A DNA stretch of 47,342 nucleotides. Origin: Clostridiales bacterium. GTDB lineage: Bacteria; Bacillota; Clostridia; Caldicoprobacterales; UBA3941. Of the stretch, positions 1 through 6,826 are shown piece after piece (the stretch's first letter is position 1; the number at the start of each line of letters is the position of its first letter). Under the pieces are notes generated by a model. It was not told the DNA's origin. It saw only the letters and a list, made by a program, of their open reading frames with translations, and made no database searches. The stretch spans positions 1 through 47,342 of the forward strand of contig JAAYGY010000082.1 of NCBI GenBank assembly GCA_012735575.1, in the 5' to 3' direction. The translations under genes were made by a program, and so were the position numbers.

Positions 1-1
1 T

Positions 2-463
2 GGATGGTTTACAACCCAGGAATTAGTAAATATGATAGCCATATCAGAGTCTACTCCAGGACCTATAGGGGTTAATATGGCAACTTATGTAGGCTTTCAG
101 ACTGCTGGTATACCAGGTGCAATAATTGCATCTATAGGACTGGAAGCTCCCTCTGTAATAATAATTGTCATAATAGCCCATTACTTTATGCAGTTTGCAG
201 AACAACCCATTGTAAAGGCAGGCTTTTATGGCTTAAGACCTGCAGTAACCGGGCTTATTGCAGCAGCAGGCTTTGAAGTGGCAAAGGTTTCACTCTTTAA
301 TTTACAAAGATACATGGATACAAAAAAACTTATGGATTTATTTGACTTAAAAGCTATAGTCCTGTTTGGGATACTGCTCTATTTAACCAATAAATATAAA
401 AAACACCCAATAGTGTATTTGATTGCTGCTGGAGTAGTAGGAGTAATATTTAAATTTAGCTGA
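2..463 (+). CDS. Chromate transporter family (ChrA-type) membrane protein, 5'-truncated by window edge
   Basis: The frame is open from the first bases of the window and carries the family signature TPGPIGVNMATYVGF near its start, the conserved loop of CHR-family transporters. About 153 residues are present. Short clostridial CHR proteins are roughly 180-200 residues, so I infer that some 30-40 N-terminal residues lie outside the window. After the signature there are several hydrophobic stretches and a final C-terminal membrane segment, so it is an integral inner-membrane protein. Short CHR proteins are often encoded as adjacent pairs, so a partner gene may lie upstream. Chromate or sulfate as substrate is family knowledge; nothing here fixes it. 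The internal ATG at 32 is not a credible start because the signature region would be cut. Confidence 0.88.
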   Translation, partial: GWFTTQELVNMIAISESTPGPIGVNMATYVGFQTAGIPGAIIASIGLEAPSVIIIVIIAHYFMQFAEQPIVKAGFYGLRPAVTGLIAAAGFEVAKVSLFNLQRYMDTKKLMDLFDLKAIVLFGILLYLTNKYKKHPIVYLIAAGVVGVIFKFS

Positions 464-530
464 GCTGTTAGCTTGAAGTGACTTGAATACTAGTAGCTGA
501 AAGTAGCTTTAATAAAGAAAGGTGGAAATT

Positions 531-1175
531 ATGAAAAAGGTGTGTAAGTGGAAAAGATTCAGGGATCAAGAAGTTAATGAAGCTATTTGGCAAGGGTTAG
601 AGCCTGTATTAATTCAAGAATACCCCTGGGATGAAAATGGATATAGGCCTAAAGTAAAGGTAAGATTTTTCTATACTGAATCCAGGCTTTATCTTCACTT
701 TACATCCTACGAAAGGGAAATTCGAGCTACATATAAAAACATGAATGAGCCGGTATTTACCGACAGCTGCATAGAGTTTTTCTTCAATCCTGATCCCGAT
801 AATGATGAAAGGTACTTCAACTTTGAAATAAATGCCATTGGGACCCTATTATTAGGACTTGGCAAGGGTCGCAATGATAGAAAACTGATAGAGGATGTCT
901 CTCAGGATATTTTTAATATAAAATCCTCTGTTGACAGGGACAAGGTCCATGAATATCAAGATGAATTTTGGACTTTAGAATTTTCTATTCCCTATTCCTT
1001 TGTAGAAAAATATTTTGGTAATCAGGATTTCTCACCTGGCAAAAGAATGAAAGGCAACTTCCAAAAATGTGGAGATGAAACTAAATTTCCTCATTATGGA
1101 TGCTGGAACAGGATAGAGGTTCCCGAGCCTGACTTCCATAGGCCTGAATATTTTGGAGATTTGATACTGAGATAG
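531..1175 (+). CDS. CBM9-like carbohydrate-binding family protein
   Basis: A 214-residue soluble protein resembling the stand-alone carbohydrate-binding-module family 9-like proteins: a beta-rich sequence with the block DSCIEFFFNPDPDND followed by YFNFEINAIGTLLLG, and a C-terminal HRPEYFGDLIL. There is no signal peptide or transmembrane segment, so it is probably cytoplasmic, unlike CBM9 modules attached to xylanases. The ATG at 531 is preferred over an in-frame GTG at 522 because AAAGGTGG (518-525) sits 5 nt upstream of the ATG and would overlap the GTG. It is followed by a stem-loop shared with the convergent gene. The ligand is unknown; no sugar gene is directly next to it. Confidence 0.75.
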   Translation: MKKVCKWKRFRDQEVNEAIWQGLEPVLIQEYPWDENGYRPKVKVRFFYTESRLYLHFTSYEREIRATYKNMNEPVFTDSCIEFFFNPDPDNDERYFNFEINAIGTLLLGLGKGRNDRKLIEDVSQDIFNIKSSVDRDKVHEYQDEFWTLEFSIPYSFVEKYFGNQDFSPGKRMKGNFQKCGDETKFPHYGCWNRIEVPEPDFHRPEYFGDLILR

Positions 1176-1263
1176 AAAAGGAGCTAGTGGTAGCAGACCA
1201 ATCACACCATACTGAATTGTGTAAGAAGATCCAAGATATCTATAGGTTATAGATGAAGAGTTA

Positions 1264-1299
1264 GCCTATTCTATTCCGATTACTCAGGGTAGAATAGGC
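1264..1299. terminator. Stem-loop between convergent genes, probable bidirectional terminator
   Basis: GCCTATTCTA (1264-1273) and TAGAATAGGC (1290-1299) form a perfect 10-bp inverted repeat with a 16-nt loop. It lies between the end of the CBM9-like gene and the end of the reverse-strand gene at 1309. The U-tract is weak on both sides, so strength is uncertain. Confidence 0.55.
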
Positions 1300-1308
1300 A
1301 TTTATTGA

Positions 1309-1740
1309 TCACAGAAACTTCTTTAATTGCTGAATATTATTTTCCTCAAACTTGAGCAACCTCTTCATAAGCTTAATAATATTAGGTTCTGCTTCTTGCT
1401 CATATTTCTTGATATTTTTAATAGCGTCTATTACACCCATATTACTGCCAATTATAAGCATTTCAGCAATATGAGAAGGGGATTTATCAGTTAGAGTCTG
1501 CATATTTATCATTAGATAAGTTCTTATTTTTGCAAAGGCACTAATCCCTTTTTCATCGTAGCCATTTTCATTTAATAATGCCCTGGCAGCACTATGGATT
1601 TCCCCATATTCATTATATTGGGATTCTAAATGTTTATTAAAATCCTCATCTCTTACCATGTCCATTAATTGACTGATAGTATTTACTCCCATTTCAGAGT
1701 TTTGGTAGATAAAATTTAATAGCTCAGCATTTGCGTTCAC
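1309..1740 (-). CDS. Conserved hypothetical protein, all-helical (ferritin-like-fold candidate)
   Basis: I recognise this only as a small clostridial family of unknown function. The 143 residues are almost entirely predicted helix, with no signal peptide and no membrane segment. The pattern suggests four amphipathic helices: residues 3-28, 33-60, 68-88 and 98-140. It has a regular heptad-like C-terminal helix ending in FEENNIQQLKKFL. The arrangement resembles ferritin-like four-helix bundles, but the ExxH metal-ligand pairs of ferritins and rubrerythrins are not evident, so metal binding should not be assumed. On the reverse strand AAAGGAGT lies upstream of the ATG. It is monocistronic, divergent from the methylase gene. 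Confidence 0.65.
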   Translation of the reverse strand: MNANAELLNFIYQNSEMGVNTISQLMDMVRDEDFNKHLESQYNEYGEIHSAARALLNENGYDEKGISAFAKIRTYLMINMQTLTDKSPSHIAEMLIIGSNMGVIDAIKNIKKYEQEAEPNIIKLMKRLLKFEENNIQQLKKFL

Positions 1741-2020
1741 GGTTCATCATACTCCTTTAGACAGAATCCTTTAGATTAGTATGCCACTGACTGGCTCAAG
1801 TATTCAAAAAATGGAATAAAAAAACGTTTCATATGTCCGTTTTTGGATGGGTGAAAAAGAGATTGAGGGCTAAAGTATAAAATGGTAGAATTGTGTTATG
1901 ATTGTATTGGCTTTATAAATCAATTGATTAAATTAACCTTTGAACTAGCAAAACAGGATAAATTGTATAAATACCTATTGTAAATAATAATTGATAAAAT
2001 TGTGGATAGGAGAAACGATC
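1741..2020. other. Divergent intergenic region, no gene seen
   Basis: 280 bp of A/T-rich DNA between the divergent 1740 and 2021 starts. It must hold both promoters, but I see no pair of hexamers good enough to name. An A/T-rich stretch with AAAAAAACGTTTCAT near 1820 resembles a catabolite-repression element only superficially. No open frame with a ribosome binding site is present. Confidence 0.5.
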
Positions 2021-3064
2021 ATGATAACTTACGCAATATTAGCAAATCCGGGCCATAACAGAGTGTATTTTGAAGCTGCTAAAAAGCTATCTTTAGCAGA
2101 GCTTGAAATTGCCTGCAAACGTTTTTCCGTTGAGTGTAGTGATTTTACCTTATCTGAGATTGAGGGTATACCATATTTAACTTTTAAAGCGGAACAAGCT
2201 CTGGATAAGGATGATTTATTATGGCTATCCAGGCTTTCCTTGACCTATGCATTATTTGAAATCAGGGAAAAGGGTTCAGAAATAGTTTTAAAACCCATAC
2301 GCAGGGAACCTTCATACTATTTTAATGACGATCTAAGCACCATTTTAAAGTACACTGGTAAGACCAATGAGCTGTTTACAAGACTGATGATAAATGTTGC
2401 AATTTTATCCAGTGATTTTTATAATACAAGGGATATTAACTTACTTGATCCAGTTGCAGGCAAGGGGACAACTCTTTTTGAATCTTTAATTGCTGGATAT
2501 AATAGTTATGGTATCGAAATTAGTTCAGATGTGGTTCATGAAGCATCTGTATACTTTAAAAAGTATCTTGAAAATGGAAAATATAAGCATACTATAAAAA
2601 GAGAGAGAATGAGAGGAAAAGACAAAAGCTTTACATCAAGCTTCTATAGATTTGAATTGGCAAAATCCAAGGAAGATTTCAAAGCTGGAAAGTCTTTACA
2701 GCTTTGCATGGTGGCTGGTGATTCCAGATATTCTAACAGATTCTTTAAGAAAAAGATGTTTCACATCATAGTGGGGGACTTACCTTATGGTGTTCAGCAT
2801 GGAAACGTCAGCAGGCAAAATCAGTCATCAATAACCAGAAATCCCAAAGAACTACTTAATAATTGCCTGCCTGGCTGGGTTGAAAGCTTAAAATCAGGGG
2901 GAGTAATAGTACTGGCATGGAACAAATTTGTACTCAGTCGGGAAGAGATAATAGAAATTTTCTCTAAACATAATTTGGATGTTTTGAATGATAGCCCATA
3001 TACAGAGTTTGAACATCGTGTGGACCAGGCAATTAATAGGGATATTATTGTAGCTAAAAAATAG
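2021..3064 (+). CDS. TRM11-family SAM-dependent RNA methyltransferase (putative)
   Basis: A 347-residue protein with an N-terminal region of about 120 residues followed by a Rossmann-fold methyltransferase domain. The SAM-binding motif is LLDPVAGKGTTLFESL, and the catalytic N6A/guanosine-type motif is GDLPYGVQHG, a variant of the (D/N)PPY motif. This matches the UPF0020/TRM11-type putative RNA methylases; the exact RNA target cannot be read from the sequence. The ATG at 2021 has AGGAG 8 nt upstream; an upstream in-frame TTG at 1991 lacks a Shine-Dalgarno sequence and adds a non-conserved leader. It ends 29 nt before a strong 12-bp inverted repeat and is not in an operon. Confidence 0.8.
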   Translation: MITYAILANPGHNRVYFEAAKKLSLAELEIACKRFSVECSDFTLSEIEGIPYLTFKAEQALDKDDLLWLSRLSLTYALFEIREKGSEIVLKPIRREPSYYFNDDLSTILKYTGKTNELFTRLMINVAILSSDFYNTRDINLLDPVAGKGTTLFESLIAGYNSYGIEISSDVVHEASVYFKKYLENGKYKHTIKRERMRGKDKSFTSSFYRFELAKSKEDFKAGKSLQLCMVAGDSRYSNRFFKKKMFHIIVGDLPYGVQHGNVSRQNQSSITRNPKELLNNCLPGWVESLKSGGVIVLAWNKFVLSREEIIEIFSKHNLDVLNDSPYTEFEHRVDQAINRDIIVAKK

Positions 3065-3092
3065 ATGACTTTATATGAAGTTAATATGAATT

Positions 3093-3134
3093 TAAAGGAC
3101 CAGTGCAAACCAAATGAATGGTACTGGTCCTTTA
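3093..3134. terminator. Bidirectional terminator between methylase and ABC operon
   Basis: TAAAGGACCAGT (3093-3104) and ACTGGTCCTTTA (3123-3134) are perfect 12-bp complements around an 18-nt loop that can pair further (ACC/GGT). It lies between convergent gene ends at 3064 and 3138, so it serves both. Confidence 0.75.
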
Positions 3135-3137
3135 GTA

Positions 3138-3797
3138 TCAAAACTCCCTGTTATTATAAATATTTATAGAGATAAAACAGGATACACACATCATTAGTAA
3201 TGAAAAACCTATGACAAGCAGGGTAATTTGCCAATTGGACCAGCTTATTGCATCCTTTAATGACATATTAACGGACAGAGAGAACCCAGGCTTTTGATTC
3301 AAGCTTATTATACCCATGGGTATGAAGAAGAATAAGAGAAACATAACTATATTAAACATCTTAGACTTAAGATAACCATATTTTAAGACAACTGGAAGAT
3401 AAAAAGAAGCCATTAAGGATACTATAAAAAAGCTTATAGAAATAGTCTGAAGGCTAAGGAATTGAACTTTTAAAGGAATATTTATCATTTTTATCACTAA
3501 TGTAGCAAACATATAGGCTACCGTGGCCAGGCCTATATAAAGCAAAACCGATAGATATTTAGCAAGCACAATATCCTTTCTTGATATGGGCAGACTGTTT
3601 AACATAATCTCAGATTTATTTTTATCATCGTATGCAAAGGAATATTGAATCAATAGGTACACTACAGCTATAGTGGCAGCAACTGGTGCGGTTCCTTCCA
3701 TGGATTGAAAGGCAAAGACCAGAAAGAAACAATAACCCAGGGCAAAAAGCAAGGATTTTTTCTGTACTAAAAGGTCTTTCAAAATGAGATTAAGCAT
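3138..3797 (-). CDS. ABC-2 type transporter permease
   Basis: A 219-residue integral membrane protein with about six hydrophobic segments and a short cytoplasmic N-terminus (MLNLILKDLLVQKKSLL), typical of the small ABC-2 permeases found with YtrA-type regulators. The sequence ENMLNSLP-like (SEIMLNSLPISRKDIVLAKY) between TM2 and TM3 is characteristic of this subgroup. Its start overlaps the end of the upstream ATPase gene by 8 nt, implying translational coupling. It is the last gene of a regulator-ATPase-permease operon. Such systems often respond to cell-envelope stress or peptide antibiotics; that role is inferred from family context only. Confidence 0.85.
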   Translation of the reverse strand: MLNLILKDLLVQKKSLLFALGYCFFLVFAFQSMEGTAPVAATIAVVYLLIQYSFAYDDKNKSEIMLNSLPISRKDIVLAKYLSVLLYIGLATVAYMFATLVIKMINIPLKVQFLSLQTISISFFIVSLMASFYLPVVLKYGYLKSKMFNIVMFLLFFFIPMGIISLNQKPGFSLSVNMSLKDAISWSNWQITLLVIGFSLLMMCVSCFISINIYNNREF

Positions 3798-4656
3798 ATT
3801 GTTTCCCCCTAACTATATATAACATTATATCTTCAAGGCTGGGCTTTTCAATTATAACATTTCCTTTAAACAGGTTCTGGACCTTTTCCCTACAATCAAT
3901 TAAACCTTGGAAATTGTATTGGGTTTTGCGGATACCAACAAAGGCTTTTTGATTATAAGTGTCCAATAAATCTATTCCACCTTTTACTATACAGTAGTTG
4001 TCCAGGATATCATCTTTGGCCATGGATAAAACGATCTCTCCTTCATGTATAAAGGTAATGTAGTCAGCTACTTTTTCCAGGTCTGAAGTTATATGTGTAG
4101 AGAAAAAGACACTTTTTTCCTCATCTTGAATAATCTCATATAATATATCCAGTAGTTCGCTGCGGACGATGGGGTCCAATCCAGAGGTTGGTTCATCCAT
4201 GATAAGCAGCTTGGCATCATGTGATAGTGCCAGGGCCAGGGAAAATTTCATCTTCATTCCCTTTGACAGTTCCTTTATTTTTTTGTCCAAAGGAAGCTGA
4301 AAGATTTTTATATACTTATGGAAGACATGATCATCCCAGGATTTATAAAAAGGGGCTATAAATTTTTTTGTTTCATCAAGGGTTAGTTCATCGTAAAAGT
4401 GGCTTTCATCATAGACAAATCCTATATGCTGTTTTATTTCCTTTTCGTGTTGAATATGATCCTTACCAAAGACCTTGATCTGGCCTCCGTCTTTTTTTAA
4501 AAGATTCATAATTAGTTTTATGGTAGTACTTTTCCCAGCCCCATTTGGCCCTATAAATCCCATAATATAACCTTTGGGAAGGGTGAAACTTATATCCTTC
4601 AGGGCAAACTTATTAAAATTTTTCCGCAGATTTATCACTTCCAGAATATTTTCCAC
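3790..4656 (-). CDS. ABC transporter ATP-binding protein
   Basis: A 288-residue ATPase subunit with Walker A GPNGAGKST at residues 36-44, signature LSKGMKMKFSLAL, Walker B LLIMDEPTSGLDP and an H-loop STHITSDLEKVADYI. A C-terminal extension of about 80 residues follows the nucleotide-binding domain. The start is GTG at 4656, with GGAGG 7 nt upstream inside the end of the regulator gene; the regulator stop codon is only 2 nt upstream of the GTG. It pairs with the permease at 3138-3797, with which it would form an ABC-2 exporter. The substrate is unknown. Confidence 0.92.
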   Translation of the reverse strand: MENILEVINLRKNFNKFALKDISFTLPKGYIMGFIGPNGAGKSTTIKLIMNLLKKDGGQIKVFGKDHIQHEKEIKQHIGFVYDESHFYDELTLDETKKFIAPFYKSWDDHVFHKYIKIFQLPLDKKIKELSKGMKMKFSLALALSHDAKLLIMDEPTSGLDPIVRSELLDILYEIIQDEEKSVFFSTHITSDLEKVADYITFIHEGEIVLSMAKDDILDNYCIVKGGIDLLDTYNQKAFVGIRKTQYNFQGLIDCREKVQNLFKGNVIIEKPSLEDIMLYIVRGKQYA

Positions 4657-4658
4657 CT

Positions 4659-5036
4659 TTATTCCTCCTCTTCATATAAGAGTTGCAGTAACTCAATTAG
4701 CTCATCCAAGGAAAGCCCCAGGGATTTAGCAAACAAAACTGCTTCCCCTAGTTTTTCTTCTGCAATGGATAATTTCTTTTCTCTTAGCATTTCCTTGTTG
4801 TGAGCAGCCACAAAGGAGCCTTTTCCTTGAACTGTTTCAATAAAGCCTTCTCTTTCCAGTTCCTCATATGCTCTCTTGGTTGTTATAACGCTTACTTGTA
4901 GCTCCCTTGCAAGATTCCGTATAGAGGGCAGAGCATAACCTGCTTTAAGCTCATCTTTTAAAATCAGTTCCTTTAACTGATTAACAATCTGCATATAGAT
5001 AGGCTCATTTGATGAGTTTGAAATAATAATTCTCAT
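4659..5036 (-). CDS. GntR-family transcriptional regulator, YtrA subfamily
   Basis: A 125-residue repressor-like protein. The N-terminal winged helix spans about residues 8-78 (PIYMQIVNQLKELI, then LPSIRNLARELQVSVITTKRAYEELEREG and TVQGKGSFVA), and a short two-helix C-terminus ends in LLYEEEE. The short tail and linked ABC genes define the YtrA subfamily. The ATG at 5036 is chosen over an upstream in-frame ATG at 5099 because GGAGG lies just upstream and the extra 21 residues are low-complexity, overlapping the operator. A perfect palindrome 22 nt upstream is a probable autoregulatory operator. It leads the operon with the ATPase and permease. Confidence 0.9.
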   Translation of the reverse strand: MRIIISNSSNEPIYMQIVNQLKELILKDELKAGYALPSIRNLARELQVSVITTKRAYEELEREGFIETVQGKGSFVAAHNKEMLREKKLSIAEEKLGEAVLFAKSLGLSLDELIELLQLLYEEEE

Positions 5037-5057
5037 TAAATCCTCCATACCGTAGAT

Positions 5058-5082
5058 ACTGTATATATACAATATATACAGT
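5058..5082. promoter_or_regulatory. Palindromic operator for the YtrA-type regulator
   Basis: ACTGTATATA (5058-5067) and TATATACAGT (5073-5082) are exact reverse complements separated by 5 bp (TACAA). The site lies just upstream of the regulator's start and ribosome binding site. YtrA-type GntR proteins bind long A/T-rich dyads in their own promoters. The assignment is inferred from position and symmetry. Confidence 0.75.
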
Positions 5083-5334
5083 TTAAACGTATTTGTCAAT
5101 AGAAATTTTTTATGAATTAAAAATATAAAATATGGATTTTTTATCCAATGGATAAAGGGATATCAGATTTCAATGTAGAATATATCCTAAACTACTCAAT
5201 TTCTGGTAAGTGGAATTATTAATTAGGATCAACAGGTAATAAAGACAAATGTTGATAGTTTTTAATTATTAATTGTTACTATTTTGAATTACAGGAGTCA
5301 TGAATAATTATATAGATAGGAAGGGATGCGTTAA

Positions 5335-5868
5335 ATGAGAATCTTGACCACAGAGCGCCTTATCTTAAGGAGATTTAAACATGAGGACCTGGATGATTTT
5401 TATGGGTACGCTAAAAATCCTAATGTTGGTCCTAGTGCAGGATGGAAGCCTCATGAAAGCAGGTGGGAGTCCTTGGAGATACTAAAAAGCTTTATAAAAA
5501 ACAAAGAGGTATGGGCTATCGTTCATAAGGAAACTGGCAAAGTTATTGGGTCCATTGGGCTTCATAATGATGAAAGACGTAATAACAGCAGGGTGAAAAT
5601 GCTGGGTTATGCTTTAGATGAGGCATATTGGGGAAAAGGCCTAATGACAGAGGCAGCCAAAAGGGTTATAAGATATGCTTTTGAGGAATTAAATCAGGAT
5701 ATGATATCTATTTATCATTATCCCTTTAATATAGGTTCAAAAAAGGTTATTCAAAAATGTGGTTTTCGTTATGAAGGGACTTTAAGACAGGCAGATACAA
5801 TATATGACGGCCGTGTCTATGATATTGTCTGCTATTCTCTAACAAGAGAGGAATACAGAAGTTTTTAA
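5335..5868 (+). CDS. GNAT-family N-acetyltransferase, RimJ/RimL type
   Basis: A 177-residue single-domain acetyltransferase. It opens with LTTERLILRRFKHEDLDDFY, the standard N-terminus of the RimJ/RimL-like branch, carries the acetyl-CoA loop in LDEAYWGKGLMTEAAKRVI (the Q/RxxGxG/A-type region), and ends with the NxxSxxVxxKxGF motif as NIGSKKVIQKCGF. The substrate may be a protein N-terminus or a small molecule; it cannot be told from sequence. The ATG at 5335 follows AAGGG at 5321-5325. A tiny upstream frame (5300-5338) overlaps the start as ATGA. It is monocistronic. Confidence 0.9.
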   Translation: MRILTTERLILRRFKHEDLDDFYGYAKNPNVGPSAGWKPHESRWESLEILKSFIKNKEVWAIVHKETGKVIGSIGLHNDERRNNSRVKMLGYALDEAYWGKGLMTEAAKRVIRYAFEELNQDMISIYHYPFNIGSKKVIQKCGFRYEGTLRQADTIYDGRVYDIVCYSLTREEYRSF

Positions 5869-6040
5869 ATACATCCTGTAATAAAAAAATATGGTTTTAA
5901 GGCTATCACAGGATTGGCACCATTTCTGTAAGTCAAGATTAATAAGAGTTATCCATATCTTCTAGTTTTAGTAACAAGATTCTTCTATAAAAAGCAACTT
6001 CTGTATATAAAGTAACTTCTATGAGCAAGAACTAAGGGAG

Positions 6041-6577
6041 CTAGCTTAGCTTTTTGGTATACCTGTTGGCATAGCAAGTGGCCGCATAGCTTTCTGGTTT
6101 GATCTTAGGTTCAAAACCGGTACCCCTGGCTATGGACACCATTTCACCAATCAATTCACGGGTAGGGCCTGATGTACCTATGTCCAAATGAAATTCAAAA
6201 TGAATATCTCCTGGCCGTCCCATGGTGGTGAGGATGCATTCCACCATAAGATCCATCTTTTCCTCAGTAAACCAGGAGGCAATCTCCAATGTTTTACTGG
6301 TTTCATAATAAATTTTTTCTCTAAGACTTAGAATAGGTCTGGGTAAAATATCGGTGGTAAAGAAACCTATAGCACCTCGGCCTATCCTATGGAGATGAAT
6401 AGCTGTTACGAAAACCGTTTCCCTTTTTCCAACCTGGGAATCAGTTCCTATGGATAGGCGGTATTCACTATGGGGCGCCTGCCTTATCAGGTTTAAGAGT
6501 ATTTTATAAACCTGATCTATGGTTAAATCTTTGTATAAGGAGTTACGGAATAGTTTGGTGGTAATAATAGTTATCAC
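6041..6577 (-). CDS. YkuK-like RNase H-fold protein (DUF458)
   Basis: A 178-residue soluble protein of the DUF458 / YkuK family, recognised by SIGTDSQVGKRETVFVTAI near residue 45, the central FHLDIGTSGPTRELIGEMV and the C-terminal KPESYAATCYANRYTKK. The family is placed in the ribonuclease H-like superfamily; acidic residues in IGTDSQ and HLDIG would be the catalytic candidates. Its cellular role is not established. The start is a GTG at 6577 with only a weak, very close GGGAA upstream, so the exact start is less certain than the frame. It is divergent from comEC with a 249-bp gap. Confidence 0.82.
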   Translation of the reverse strand: MITIITTKLFRNSLYKDLTIDQVYKILLNLIRQAPHSEYRLSIGTDSQVGKRETVFVTAIHLHRIGRGAIGFFTTDILPRPILSLREKIYYETSKTLEIASWFTEEKMDLMVECILTTMGRPGDIHFEFHLDIGTSGPTRELIGEMVSIARGTGFEPKIKPESYAATCYANRYTKKLS

Positions 6578-6826
6578 TTCCCAACGGCAATAGAATCAAA
6601 AAATATTAATAATAATTATTATATACTATTGATAAAATATTCGCAATCTTCATCCTATACCATCAATTGGCCTATTAATGAGGATTTGCTATTATTTTCT
6701 TTAATAATATGGTAAAATTTAAAATATAGAAGATTTAACATTTATTAGGCTTAATTTTACATATCAGGGACATATTAAGCAATTAGATTTAGCAAAAGTG
6801 TCATATCTAAAAACGGGGAGAGGAAT

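Noticed and set aside
1808-1832. cre-like site in the 1741-2020 gap
   Set aside because: The flanking bases do not fit TGNAANCGNTNNCA when centred on the CG.
5873-5914. ATCCTGT/ACAGGAT inverted repeat as terminator of the acetyltransferase gene
   Set aside because: Only 7 bp with a 28-nt loop and no U-tract.
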